Source of the DNA: Rhodovarius lipocyclicus
GTDB lineage: Bacteria > Pseudomonadota > Alphaproteobacteria > Acetobacterales > Acetobacteraceae
Direction of reading: 5' to 3'
DNA: 64,000 nt
Assembly (NCBI RefSeq): GCF_009900765.1
Contig: NZ_JAAABL010000001.1
Span: forward strand, 372,001-436,000
How positions within the stretch are numbered: the stretch's first letter is position 1; every line of letters starts with the position of its first letter. The notes under the pieces were generated by a model. It worked only from the letters and a program-made list of their open reading frames with translations. It did not search any database and was not told the DNA's origin. The position numbers and the translations under genes were made by a program. Below are positions 36,690 through 44,897 of this stretch, piece after piece.

Positions 36690-37104
36690 CGCTACTCACC
36701 TCGCAGCTGACCACATCAGCGTTGTGTTTCCAGCCCGGAAGCGCGCCAGAGCGCAGCCAACCGCGCCTCCCCTCGAATGCGATCCGGCGGCAGCCGCCCT
36801 CACGCGCCATCTGCTTCAGCGCTGGCATCATAGCTGCCACCCCGGCCGCCGCGCCGTTCCCACCGGCGACCTGAACCCACAGCACCCTGGTGCGCGGGTA
36901 TTCGGTGACACCCACGCAGGCGACCGCACGCAGCGTTCCAGGCTCGCAGGCGATCAGCATGCGCCAGTCCCCGCGCTCACAGGCTGCAAGCACATCCTCC
37001 GGCCAATAGCCTCCATCGCCGCGCTCAAGCGCCGCCTCGATGATAGGCAACACACGCGGCCAGATGCGGGGCAGCGCCTCATGCGGCACCTCGGCCACCC
37101 GCAT
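36682..37104 (-). CDS. GNAT-like protein, internal virion protein A type
   Basis: 140 residues. The sequence (helix, EDVLAACERGDWRMLIACE, then LRAVACVGVTEYPRTRVLWVQVAGG) follows the strand order of a GNAT acetyltransferase fold, as in the T7 gp13-like protein of podoviruses. A clear acetyl-CoA loop is not obvious, so it may be structural. It sits between head-tail genes and internal virion genes, as gp13 does. Confidence 0.55.
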   Translation of the reverse strand: MRVAEVPHEALPRIWPRVLPIIEAALERGDGGYWPEDVLAACERGDWRMLIACEPGTLRAVACVGVTEYPRTRVLWVQVAGGNGAAAGVAAMMPALKQMAREGGCRRIAFEGRRGWLRSGALPGWKHNADVVSCEVSSDE

Positions 37105-37445
37105 CAGCCGATCACCAGCAGCCGGAACCGTCGCCCGGCAGGGCCGGCCGGATGCGTGATCACCCAGCGCCTATTCAGCCGGTCAGACTGGGCCACATAG
37201 ACGCCCCCTCCGGCCAGGTCCGCCGCCGCTGTCGCGTCCAGAGGGTCGAACAGGCCAGCGCCCGAGAATGTCAGCCGGTCATCTCTGACCTCGGTGCTAG
37301 TGCCGGTCCCCAACTCGACATCCAGCACCGCGTTCAAGCCGCCCTGCATCACGACACGGACGGCCGCCGCGATCTCGCGCGTGTGTGCGCGCAGAGCATC
37401 CGGCGCATGGCTCCCAGCATCGGGTTTAGGCGGCAGGAAGCTCAT
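37104..37445 (-). CDS. Small structural/accessory phage protein
   Basis: 113 residues. The N-terminal part is helical (LRAHTREIAAAVRVVMQGGLNAVLD), the second half beta-rich (FDPLDATAAADLAGGGVYVAQ). Unknown family. The start at 37445 is fixed by an ATGA overlap with the previous gene; a longer frame to 37610 lies inside that gene. Its place suggests a head-tail accessory role. Confidence 0.6.
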   Translation of the reverse strand: MSFLPPKPDAGSHAPDALRAHTREIAAAVRVVMQGGLNAVLDVELGTGTSTEVRDDRLTFSGAGLFDPLDATAAADLAGGGVYVAQSDRLNRRWVITHPAGPAGRRFRLLVIG

Positions 37446-38932
37446 CGGATGCCCACCGCGCTGGCCCGCAAATCCACGCCATGGACGTAGGACCAATCCG
37501 CGCCAGCGGGTACATCCATGCGGGCCCGGACATAACGGCCCGTTATGCGCTGGCTGGCGTACCCGTCCAATGTCGGTTGCGTCCCCTCGGTATAGGACGG
37601 CAGCTCCCACAGATGTTCTCGCACCCCGACGCTCAACCGCATGGCCGCCGCGTCGGAAAGCGGACGCAGCCCCTGCACAAACATCCGTGCCGGGCCGGGC
37701 TCGCTCTCCGCCGTCTCTAGGCGGGCGGCCATGGTAGCGCCCTCATAGAGCACCAGGCGGTTTGCGGTGTCGAAGCCAGCCATGACAGGGCGGCCACCAG
37801 AAAAAACGGAGCTGTCCAGCGAAATAGGGATACTGTCGATCCCTGCGGGATAGAGACTATCCAGATCGTCAATGCTGGTCGGAATGGTCCGCGCGGCCAA
37901 AAGCGGGCCACCCGCGATCAGGGGATCGTCGCTATAGCGCCAGCGGTTCGCGCCCCAGGAATACAGCAGCCAGCGGTCGTTGGGCCCGTCTCCGCTCGGC
38001 CAGGACCAGATCACCAGCTTGCGGGCCAGGTCGATGGTCGCCGAAACCCGGTTCAGACCGCCAGGAGACACAGTGGAGAGAAACGTGCGGTCCACCTTCC
38101 CGAAACCAATGGGCGTGCAGGTGGTCCCATCGAACATCTGGAACCCATCCTCGCCCACGAAAAAACACATGCCGCCCACCTGAGCGATGCCATCGGGGCA
38201 GGCGTTCCCGCGTGCGCGATCAACTTCCCGGAAAGCGAACACTTGCGGGGGGCCGATATACTCCACGCGGTAGATCGCCCGCTCCGTGAACACCACGCCA
38301 GCCGCCCCACCCACGGCCGGTGCCAGCCCGGTGATATAGCCGCCATTCGGAAGCTGCTGAAGATCGGATTGAACGCTGGCGGCAGCGAGTGTGCCCGGCG
38401 CTGGCCATTGTGTGGCGTCGTTCAGGGCGGACCACCACACACCATTGGGTGCGGACAGAACCCCATTGTCATAAGCCCCGATCATCAAAAACCCGGGCTC
38501 GAAGGTCGCCACGAATTTGCCCTTCGGCGCATCCGGGGATAGGTCCGCGAAATCGCCACCCGACCCGATCTGCCAGGCCTGTGGCGCGTGCATCGGGGTG
38601 ACTGCGATAATCTGGTCGCCGAACTGAGCCATCCGCCAATGGTCGCCATCAGCCAGCGCATAAGGGCTGGGCGTGCGGTCAAACCAAGTGCCGCCGGCCA
38701 GCGTATAGAGCCCCGTGGCCGTCCCCGCAGCGATGACCCCGGCAGCATCTTCCGTGCGGGATGAGATGGCACCCAGAACCTGGCTAGGCAGCGCATCGCC
38801 ATACACGCCAGGGGCCCGAAGCGGCCCGTCAGACCCATCCGAGCGCGGATAGACGCCGCTGGCCACCGTCAGGTGCGTGGCCCCGATAGGGGAAGCATCT
38901 GGCGCATACTCAGCCACCGGCAGGATCGTCAC
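37442..38932 (-). CDS. P22 gp10-like packaged DNA stabilisation protein (tail hub)
   Basis: 496 residues, beta-rich. It repeats short sheet motifs such as VVFTERAIYRVEYIGPPQVF, GMCFFVGEDGFQMFDG and KLVIWSWPSG, which fit the beta-propeller head-tail plug of P22 gp10 and its relatives. It would close the portal and carry the fibres. It lies next to the gp4-like adaptor gene and overlaps it by ATGA. Confidence 0.75.
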   Translation of the reverse strand: MTILPVAEYAPDASPIGATHLTVASGVYPRSDGSDGPLRAPGVYGDALPSQVLGAISSRTEDAAGVIAAGTATGLYTLAGGTWFDRTPSPYALADGDHWRMAQFGDQIIAVTPMHAPQAWQIGSGGDFADLSPDAPKGKFVATFEPGFLMIGAYDNGVLSAPNGVWWSALNDATQWPAPGTLAAASVQSDLQQLPNGGYITGLAPAVGGAAGVVFTERAIYRVEYIGPPQVFAFREVDRARGNACPDGIAQVGGMCFFVGEDGFQMFDGTTCTPIGFGKVDRTFLSTVSPGGLNRVSATIDLARKLVIWSWPSGDGPNDRWLLYSWGANRWRYSDDPLIAGGPLLAARTIPTSIDDLDSLYPAGIDSIPISLDSSVFSGGRPVMAGFDTANRLVLYEGATMAARLETAESEPGPARMFVQGLRPLSDAAAMRLSVGVREHLWELPSYTEGTQPTLDGYASQRITGRYVRARMDVPAGADWSYVHGVDLRASAVGIR

Positions 38933-39651
38933 AGATAGTACCCCGCCAAGCGCCCAACCGGGGCGGCAGTGCGATAGTTCGTCAGACGCTGAAAGGCGAG
39001 TTGTGCCTGAGCACTGCGGCGCGCGGCGTTGGCATCATCCTGCGTGACCGTCGCGTAAACCTCGGCCGCCGCCGTGTGACGGATCAGGTCTTCCGCCTCG
39101 TTCATCCAGGCGCCACCCTCCGCGTCCGCTGCTGGCGCCAGCGGTGCCAACGCTACCTGGGCGCGGTAGTAATAGGGCCGGAATGGCTGCGGGCTTACCC
39201 ACAACTGATTGCCGAACCACGCATAATCAGTGGGGATTTGCCCGTAAGTCATCCCGCGCCAGTTTTCGAGCAAATCCAGAGTGCGATGCCGCAACGCACG
39301 CCAGTAGCCCTTCGCGTTCGCGTAATACTCAGTCCCTTCCAGCAGGATAGGGCCGAAAATATCACCTTCGAGCAGTAGGACGGGCGCATCGGGGCTGGTG
39401 GGGATATCACCGCCATCCAGCATGCGCAGGCCATCAATGGCTAGCACCTGTTCGCCATTCGGCCCCGTCAGCGGCTGCTGGTCCACCGCCGTGGGCCACA
39501 CGCCGGCTAGTAGCGCATCGCAAAACCACCAGCGGCGCGCCTGGTGCATCTGGATCGCGGAGCGGATCGCCCGCTCGATCTGCACCAACAGGTCCGTCCG
39601 ACCTGCCATTTCGTCCGCGATACGCGCCTTCATATCGCCGAGCGTCGCCAT
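38929..39651 (-). CDS. Head-tail adaptor (P22 gp4/T7 gp11-like)
   Basis: 240 residues. It begins MATLGDMKARIADEMAGRTD with an early helix pair (IERAIRSAIQMHQARRWWF), the normal opening of podovirus adaptor proteins, which form a ring under the portal. The C-terminal helix region (EAEDLIRHTAAAEVYA) supports this. Overlaps at both ends (TGATG and ATGA). Confidence 0.72.
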   Translation of the reverse strand: MATLGDMKARIADEMAGRTDLLVQIERAIRSAIQMHQARRWWFCDALLAGVWPTAVDQQPLTGPNGEQVLAIDGLRMLDGGDIPTSPDAPVLLLEGDIFGPILLEGTEYYANAKGYWRALRHRTLDLLENWRGMTYGQIPTDYAWFGNQLWVSPQPFRPYYYRAQVALAPLAPAADAEGGAWMNEAEDLIRHTAAAEVYATVTQDDANAARRSAQAQLAFQRLTNYRTAAPVGRLAGYYL

Positions 39652-40091
39652 CAGCGCAGGAACCCCAGCAAACCGGATAGGCGGGCGAGAACACCACTAT
39701 CAATGCCAGCACCCATGCCAGCACCGGCGGCTGTCGGGTCGTATTTATCCCCGGCCGCTTTCATGCCTTCGGCGCCGCCAGCAGCTGCTTTCATCGCCGG
39801 GTCTTCCGCCGCACCGCCACGCAGGTTCAGCAGCCCATAAAGCGAATTGCTATCACCATTGAGCAGGCCACCTTGACCGCCCAGCAGTCCACGGCCGGCA
39901 GCCGCCGCACCGGAAGCCACCTGGCCAGCCTGACCCGCAGCGCCGGGCTGCTGCTGAACACTGAGAGCGGGAGTGCCCCCCCCGCCCCTGATGCCGCCCA
40001 CCATCTGCCGAGGCCCCAGAAAGGGGCCGGTCGCCGGCAGTGGAGTGGTCGCCAGAGGGCCATAAATTTGGGGATAGGAGCCCGCCAGCAT
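39651..40091 (-). CDS. Gly/Ala-rich small virion protein
   Basis: 146 residues, Gly-, Ala- and Pro-rich (TTPLPATGPFLGPRQMVGG), no domain recognised. The frame runs open much further upstream, but that part is antisense-like noise inside the capsid gene. ATG 40091 is preceded by a G-run ribosome site and its stop overlaps the adaptor start. Probably a minor capsid or head protein. Confidence 0.55.
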   Translation of the reverse strand: MLAGSYPQIYGPLATTPLPATGPFLGPRQMVGGIRGGGGTPALSVQQQPGAAGQAGQVASGAAAAGRGLLGGQGGLLNGDSNSLYGLLNLRGGAAEDPAMKAAAGGAEGMKAAGDKYDPTAAGAGMGAGIDSGVLARLSGLLGFLR

Positions 40092-40105
40092 CGTGCGCCC
40101 CCCCC

Positions 40106-40498
40106 TTACTGGTTCGGCACGTAGGCGACGCACACCGTCAGCGCGCCGGCCGTCGCAGCCGTTCCCGTGGGGATATAGCTGACATAGACAGGCTGATCGG
40201 CGGCCGGCTGCACCGCGAGGCCCGTGGTCATGCGCTTGCCGCCAGTGGTGCCCGCCGCGATGTTGGCCGCCGTGGCGATTTCCTCGCCGGTCGCGGTCGT
40301 GCCGACCGTCACCGGATTGGTGGTGCCCGCATTGAAGCCGGTCTGCACATTGACCACGCAGTCCACGATCTGCGCGCCGCCGGGGATCGTGCCGATCTGG
40401 ACGCCCGCACTGGCGCCGACCGTGTTGTAGGCGAGATTGTAGCGCAGGTAATGCACTACCTGATGCTCGATCATCCGAGCGGGAATGGTCCCAGCCAT
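40106..40498 (-). CDS. Putative capsid decoration protein
   Basis: 130 residues, beta-rich (VQIGTIPGGAQIVDCVVNVQTG, cut here, followed by VTVGTTATGEE and QPVYVSYIPTGTA). It has the look of the small cement proteins that follow the major capsid gene in many phages. It ends 21 bases after... that is, its start lies 21 bases downstream of the capsid gene stop, so both are made from one message. Confidence 0.62.
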   Translation of the reverse strand: MAGTIPARMIEHQVVHYLRYNLAYNTVGASAGVQIGTIPGGAQIVDCVVNVQTGFNAGTTNPVTVGTTATGEEIATAANIAAGTTGGKRMTTGLAVQPAADQPVYVSYIPTGTAATAGALTVCVAYVPNQ

Positions 40499-40519
40499 GG
40501 TTCTCTGTCCTTTCCTGGG

Positions 40520-41596
40520 TTACGGCTGCGGCGAGTAGGAGGACAGCACGATCGTGCCGTAATCCAGCGAGTTGAAGCGCGTCTTCTTCACGCCGAAAAT
40601 GCCGCCTGCGGCCACGCCCAGCTTGTTGTCGTAGTCGAACTTCTTCTCGACCCAGGTGTAGGGCGACGCGCTTTCCGGCGTGTCCTGGCCGAACCCCACG
40701 CAGGCGGCCTGCGCGCCGCACAGGATCGCACGGCGCACATTGGCGATGGGAACGTTGCCGGCAGTCAGGCCGTTCGGGACGCGGGCGCTCTCGTACAGGA
40801 TGACGCCGTTGTAGACGCCGATCATATCGCCACCCTGCAACAGCAGGTTGTCCTTCTGGTCCTGGCCGCCTTGCAGCAGGGCGCGCTGGATGTCGGCCCA
40901 CTGTGCATTGCTGGTCTGCGAGCGCAGCTGCGCCGTCTGGAACGGGTGGATGAAGCACACGTAGAAGGGCTTGCGGCCCTTGCGCAGCGGCCGGATCATC
41001 GGGACCATGGTCTTGGCGCGGGCCACGGCCCGGTCCAGCATCCCCAGCGTGAACTGATCCCCGGCCACTAGTGCCGCCTCGTTCGCGGCGGCGGTGTTCG
41101 CCAGCAGAACATGGTTGCTGTCCGGCGCCGTCGCGGCGTTCATACCGGTATAGGCGATGCTCGTTTCCGAGACGTTGCCCGCGATCTGGTTCATCAGGGC
41201 CGTGTCGAGACGATCCGCCCACCAGTCCGCCAGGCCATCCTTGGCCTCCGTGCGCACAGAGAAGTGCACGCGCTGTTCGGACATCTTGCCGGCGCTGCGC
41301 ACCGCGTGGCGCAGCTGGTTGATCACCAGCGCATCGGTGTAGGTTGTCAGGCCTTCCTCGTTGCCTTCCAGCACGCCATCACCGGTCACGCCGGTCCCGG
41401 TGAGCTGCATACGCAGGCCGAACGTCACCTGGTCACCGGCAGACTTCTTCGTCTCGGTCTTGACCTGGATGATGTTGTCGGAGCCCTCGCCCATGAAGTC
41501 GCCGAAGTAGCACTTCTTGAGCATTTCCGCTTCCAGGCGCTTGGCCCAGAGCTTGACCGCCAACGGATTGTTGGTGGCGTAATTCGTGTCGGCCAT
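40520..41596 (-). CDS. Major capsid protein, N4 gp56 family
   Basis: 358 residues. The opening (TNNPLAVKLWAKRLEAEMLK), FTPLxF-like replaced by GDQVTFGLRMQLTGTGVTGD, then LEGNEEGLTTYTDALVINQ and RHAVRSAGKMSEQRV, is typical of the N4 gp56 capsid family (HK97 fold). Expected as the main head protein. A 135-bp untranslated stretch lies before it, unusual in this crowded operon, and may hold its own promoter or a translation enhancer. Confidence 0.9.
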   Translation of the reverse strand: MADTNYATNNPLAVKLWAKRLEAEMLKKCYFGDFMGEGSDNIIQVKTETKKSAGDQVTFGLRMQLTGTGVTGDGVLEGNEEGLTTYTDALVINQLRHAVRSAGKMSEQRVHFSVRTEAKDGLADWWADRLDTALMNQIAGNVSETSIAYTGMNAATAPDSNHVLLANTAAANEAALVAGDQFTLGMLDRAVARAKTMVPMIRPLRKGRKPFYVCFIHPFQTAQLRSQTSNAQWADIQRALLQGGQDQKDNLLLQGGDMIGVYNGVILYESARVPNGLTAGNVPIANVRRAILCGAQAACVGFGQDTPESASPYTWVEKKFDYDNKLGVAAGGIFGVKKTRFNSLDYGTIVLSSYSPQP

Positions 41597-41731
41597 AATG
41601 GCCTCCTGTGATGGATTGTGGATCGGGAGGCGCGTGACGCTGCGCTGCGATCCGTCCGCTTGCGCCCGGACAGGAGGCGAAAGCGCGGCTTACGGGGCCG
41701 CGCGCCCGAACACTGGTTAGGCCAGTGAGCC
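41597..41731 (-). promoter_or_regulatory. Leader region of the capsid gene
   Basis: A 135-bp gap between scaffold and capsid genes. It has two short hairpins (CACTGG/CCAGTG near 41712 and GCGCGGC/GCCGCGC near 41680) and an AGGAGG-type site just before the capsid ATG (CCTCCT on the plus strand). A dedicated promoter or mRNA-stabilising leader is plausible; no clear -35/-10 pair is seen. Confidence 0.35.
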
Positions 41732-42556
41732 CTAGCGGATGGCCGCTAGCACCTTCTCGAAATCGGCATCGGACATAGCGCCGATGGTCTTCAGATCGGC
41801 ACGCAGCAGCGATTGCGCGCTTGCGTTGACCGCCCCACCCGGGGCGCCGGCCTGGCCGACAGTGCGGGTCGCGGCCTGCCCACGCTGCTGCGCCGACAGA
41901 TCGGGTTCCGCAGCTTTCGGCGCATATCCCGCTGTTTTCGCAAATTCATAGACGGCCTGGGCCGGGTTACGGCCCGAGCGCATCGCGGACAGCGCAATTT
42001 CCTGCTCCATCCGGTCAGCAGGGATGCCGGTGACCTGCTGCAAAGCCTGCATGTGCTTCACCGCATGCGCGTAGGCCTCCTGGAAGTCCGGCGCCTCTGC
42101 CGTGAACTGGCTGGCCGCTGCCTTATAGGCGGACTGGAACTGGGAGACCTGCGCCTGCGCCTGGGCGTGCCGTTCCTGCGCGGTCAGCCATTCTTCATAG
42201 CGGCGCATGCGGTGATCGAGATTGGCGGCGGGGTCCGCCTCGAACTCCGGGATCACCGGAGGCTCGGGTTTGTCCCGTGCGGCCAACTGCTCCTGGATCT
42301 TCGAAAGACGGTCATTCATCACCGCCTCGCTGCGCAGCCGCTCTTCACGTTCCTTGCGCGTTTCGGCGCGCGCTTCGTGCAGCGCCGAAAGCGGGACCAT
42401 TTTCGGAGCTGCTGGCGCCGTCTCCGCTGGCTCGCTGGGAAGCTCCGGTTCCGAGGTTCCCTCGATTTGATCCAGAGCGGCGGAGAAATCCGCATCACTC
42501 GCGGTGGTCGGGTCGATCTGGGGTGCTTCAGCCGGCGTGTTGACCGTCTCGCTCAT
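41732..42556 (-). CDS. Capsid scaffolding protein
   Basis: 274 residues, acidic and helical, without Cys-rich or membrane parts. It begins with an acidic, Pro/Glu-rich stretch, has a long charged coil (ETRKEREERLRSEAVMNDRL) and ends with a small helical domain (DADFEKVLAAIR) like those that dock onto the capsid protein. Its position immediately upstream of the capsid gene is the standard one. Confidence 0.75.
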   Translation of the reverse strand: MSETVNTPAEAPQIDPTTASDADFSAALDQIEGTSEPELPSEPAETAPAAPKMVPLSALHEARAETRKEREERLRSEAVMNDRLSKIQEQLAARDKPEPPVIPEFEADPAANLDHRMRRYEEWLTAQERHAQAQAQVSQFQSAYKAAASQFTAEAPDFQEAYAHAVKHMQALQQVTGIPADRMEQEIALSAMRSGRNPAQAVYEFAKTAGYAPKAAEPDLSAQQRGQAATRTVGQAGAPGGAVNASAQSLLRADLKTIGAMSDADFEKVLAAIR

Positions 42557-42828
42557 CAGAACTGCTCCATCAGCCGGCGGTTCTGCGCTTCGATCTGCGC
42601 CTTGATCACCGCCTCCATGAAGAAGGCCTGCGCCTCATCCGGAAGTTTCGGATCGACATCATCAACCCCACGCGGGACGCGGGTCGCCATTCGCTTCTGG
42701 CCGGCTTTTTGATGGGCCAGGATCGCCATCATAGTGCCGCCGGAGTTTTCCGTTTCGACCACCTCGATTTCACGCGGCAGCAGTTTCCGCAGCAGTCCGA
42801 GGCCTGCTTCGATATCAGCCTTATTCAT
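42556..42828 (-). CDS. Small phage head protein, unknown function
   Basis: 90 residues, charged and helical (EAGLGLLRKLLPREIEVVE; DEAQAFFMEAVIKAQIEAQN). The start at 42828 has AAGGA at the right distance; the frame extends upstream without support. It overlaps the scaffold start by one base. Perhaps a portal- or scaffold-associated factor. Confidence 0.6.
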   Translation of the reverse strand: MNKADIEAGLGLLRKLLPREIEVVETENSGGTMMAILAHQKAGQKRMATRVPRGVDDVDPKLPDEAQAFFMEAVIKAQIEAQNRRLMEQF

Positions 42829-42896
42829 CGTGTATCCTTCATGCCCATAACGCCGGGCGGTTGGCGAAGCCGGGATAACGCCCCCGGCTGGCGATC

Positions 42897-44897
42897 TCAG
42901 TTGGTCAGCGGCGAATACGGGACCGCGCGCAGCCATGCTGCCATTGCTTGGTCCGTGCGCTTCGCCTCGGCAGCGGCGCGCTTGATTTCGATATCCGCCT
43001 GCGTGGTCATGGCCTTGGCCTCGACCTCGGCCCGCGCCTTCATCTGCGTGGCCTGGATAGATGCCTGCGTTTTCGCCTGCTCGCCGGCAATCTGCGCCTG
43101 CACCTTCTGCGCCTCGGGGTCCGGACGCCCAGGCTGCTGCTCTTGCTGCTGCAACGCCGCCATGATGCGTTCCACCGCGCTAGCCGGAATGGGCGAGTAC
43201 TTCAGGATTTCTCCCCACACTGCCGTGGGCATGCCCAGCTTCATGATGGCCGGCAGCATGGGCGCCAGCGACGCCCACACCTCTTGTTTGGCATTGGGCG
43301 AGGTAGGCGCCTCATCCACGATGATGTCGTATTTCGCCGCGTCCGGCAGCATGGCCGCGCTCAGCCACTCGGGCTTCCCATCCTCGCCCAGCACGCGCAC
43401 CTGGATGTCGCGCGGCATATACTGCCGGATGAAATACAGCAGCACCTCACCGACACCCTTGCGATAGCGACGCAGACCGTCGAACAAAGGGGCTAGGATC
43501 GCCTGCGCGGCCTGTTTGCGCTGAGCTTCCAGAACGCCGGCCTGCTCTCTGTCCGCCAGACCCAGCATCTCGCGGTTGATGCCGGTGACATCGGGAATAG
43601 ATGCCACAGCGAACTGCATCATTCGCTCAAGTCCGGCGGGCACATTCGCCGCCATTTTTTCCTTGATACGGTTCAGGCCGCCCGGGTTCAGCTTCGAGAC
43701 GCCACCAGGCAGCGCATAGGTGCGCTCCAGCTCCCGCACATCCTCCACCGCGCCCTCCTCGATCAGGAGGCCGCTTTTCGCGCTGGTCGCCAGCACATGG
43801 TGGGCTTGCACGAAAAACATGTTGGCCCACCGCTGCGGGTCTTTCATCGGCCGGACGATGCCGTAGAAATGGCCGGTGTTCCGGTCCAGGATACCCGTCA
43901 TACAGCGCAGCGTCGGGCCATCAGGAAACGGGCAATCCCCGCGCTCCAACACCACATTCCCAGCCACAACAGCCTGATACCACTTCCGGCGCTTCTGCTT
44001 GACCGAGCGCGGCTCAGGCAGGCCGAGTAGCCGCAGCCTCTTGCGGACCTTATCCCATTCCTCCGGCTCAAGTTCCTGCCTGCCGCTGGCGTCGGAAACC
44101 AGCACTACATGGTGCTCCTCGCACCACTGGTAGTGCAGTATCTCCACCATCGGCACGCGGCTTTCGTTGTCATGCAACGTGAAGCCGGTCGTACCGTAGC
44201 GGTCGCGCGGCAGGGCAGATGCTTGCTCGGCCCCGTCCTCGCTTCCAAGCAGCTGGGCGGCCCGCAGTTCGGCGGCCTTTTCAGGCCATTCCTCCATAGC
44301 CACATCCAGGCGCCACTTGCGCACCCGCCCGAATTCGCGCCCATCCGCCAGGTTCTTTTTGCGCGCTGCCGGGTCCCAGAGCGCTTCGGCAGGGTCGAAC
44401 CGGTCTACGCAGATTTCTCCGTCCGGCTCGCTGGAATAGTCCATCCGCAACTCAGTCCAGCCCATGCCGCACGTCACCAGATCGGTGAATGCATGGCTTT
44501 CCTCATCCTCGGCCTGGGATTGCTGGCGTGCGAACGTGATCAGCTTCGTGGCGACATCCGCAGCCCCCGCGTCCTCGAATGAGCGCGGGATCGCCTTGAT
44601 TTCCTGGCGATTATTGACCTCGGAGCCGACAACGGCCTGCACCATGGGGCCGATGCGGTTAAATGTGATGACGGGCCGCCCATCTTCTTCCAGGCGGGCC
44701 CTTTCCTCGCGCGTCCACTGGTCCCCAGCGGGGAAAGCGTAATCTTCGGCGGCTTCCTCGCGCCACTTTTGGGCATGGTCGAGCGCCTTGCGCTTGAACT
44801 CCTGTGCGCGGCGCGCCAAAGCCTCGTCTTCGAGTTCGGAGCCCTCCTCCTCGAAATCGTCTCCCTGGCCGCCGGTGTCGTCGCTCAAGCCGCCCAC
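42897..44897 (-). CDS. Portal protein (P22-like)
   Basis: 666 residues. Hallmarks of the P22-type portal family are visible: WREEAAEDYAFPAGDQW at the start, RPVITFNRIGPMVQAVVG, NNRQEIKAIPR, DAYMGWGW-like replaced by VTCGMGWTELRMDYS, and INREMLGL later. A long Gln/Ala/Lys coiled C-terminus (about 570-665) would form the barrel. The dodecamer is the DNA gate. It overlaps the terminase gene by 13 bases. Confidence 0.88.
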   Translation of the reverse strand: MGGLSDDTGGQGDDFEEEGSELEDEALARRAQEFKRKALDHAQKWREEAAEDYAFPAGDQWTREERARLEEDGRPVITFNRIGPMVQAVVGSEVNNRQEIKAIPRSFEDAGAADVATKLITFARQQSQAEDEESHAFTDLVTCGMGWTELRMDYSSEPDGEICVDRFDPAEALWDPAARKKNLADGREFGRVRKWRLDVAMEEWPEKAAELRAAQLLGSEDGAEQASALPRDRYGTTGFTLHDNESRVPMVEILHYQWCEEHHVVLVSDASGRQELEPEEWDKVRKRLRLLGLPEPRSVKQKRRKWYQAVVAGNVVLERGDCPFPDGPTLRCMTGILDRNTGHFYGIVRPMKDPQRWANMFFVQAHHVLATSAKSGLLIEEGAVEDVRELERTYALPGGVSKLNPGGLNRIKEKMAANVPAGLERMMQFAVASIPDVTGINREMLGLADREQAGVLEAQRKQAAQAILAPLFDGLRRYRKGVGEVLLYFIRQYMPRDIQVRVLGEDGKPEWLSAAMLPDAAKYDIIVDEAPTSPNAKQEVWASLAPMLPAIMKLGMPTAVWGEILKYSPIPASAVERIMAALQQQEQQPGRPDPEAQKVQAQIAGEQAKTQASIQATQMKARAEVEAKAMTTQADIEIKRAAAEAKRTDQAMAAWLRAVPYSPLTN

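Noticed and set aside
40092-41222. Upstream extension of the frame ending at 39651
   Set aside because: It lies in another frame of the capsid and decoration genes. A good start at 40091 exists and the extension has no protein character.
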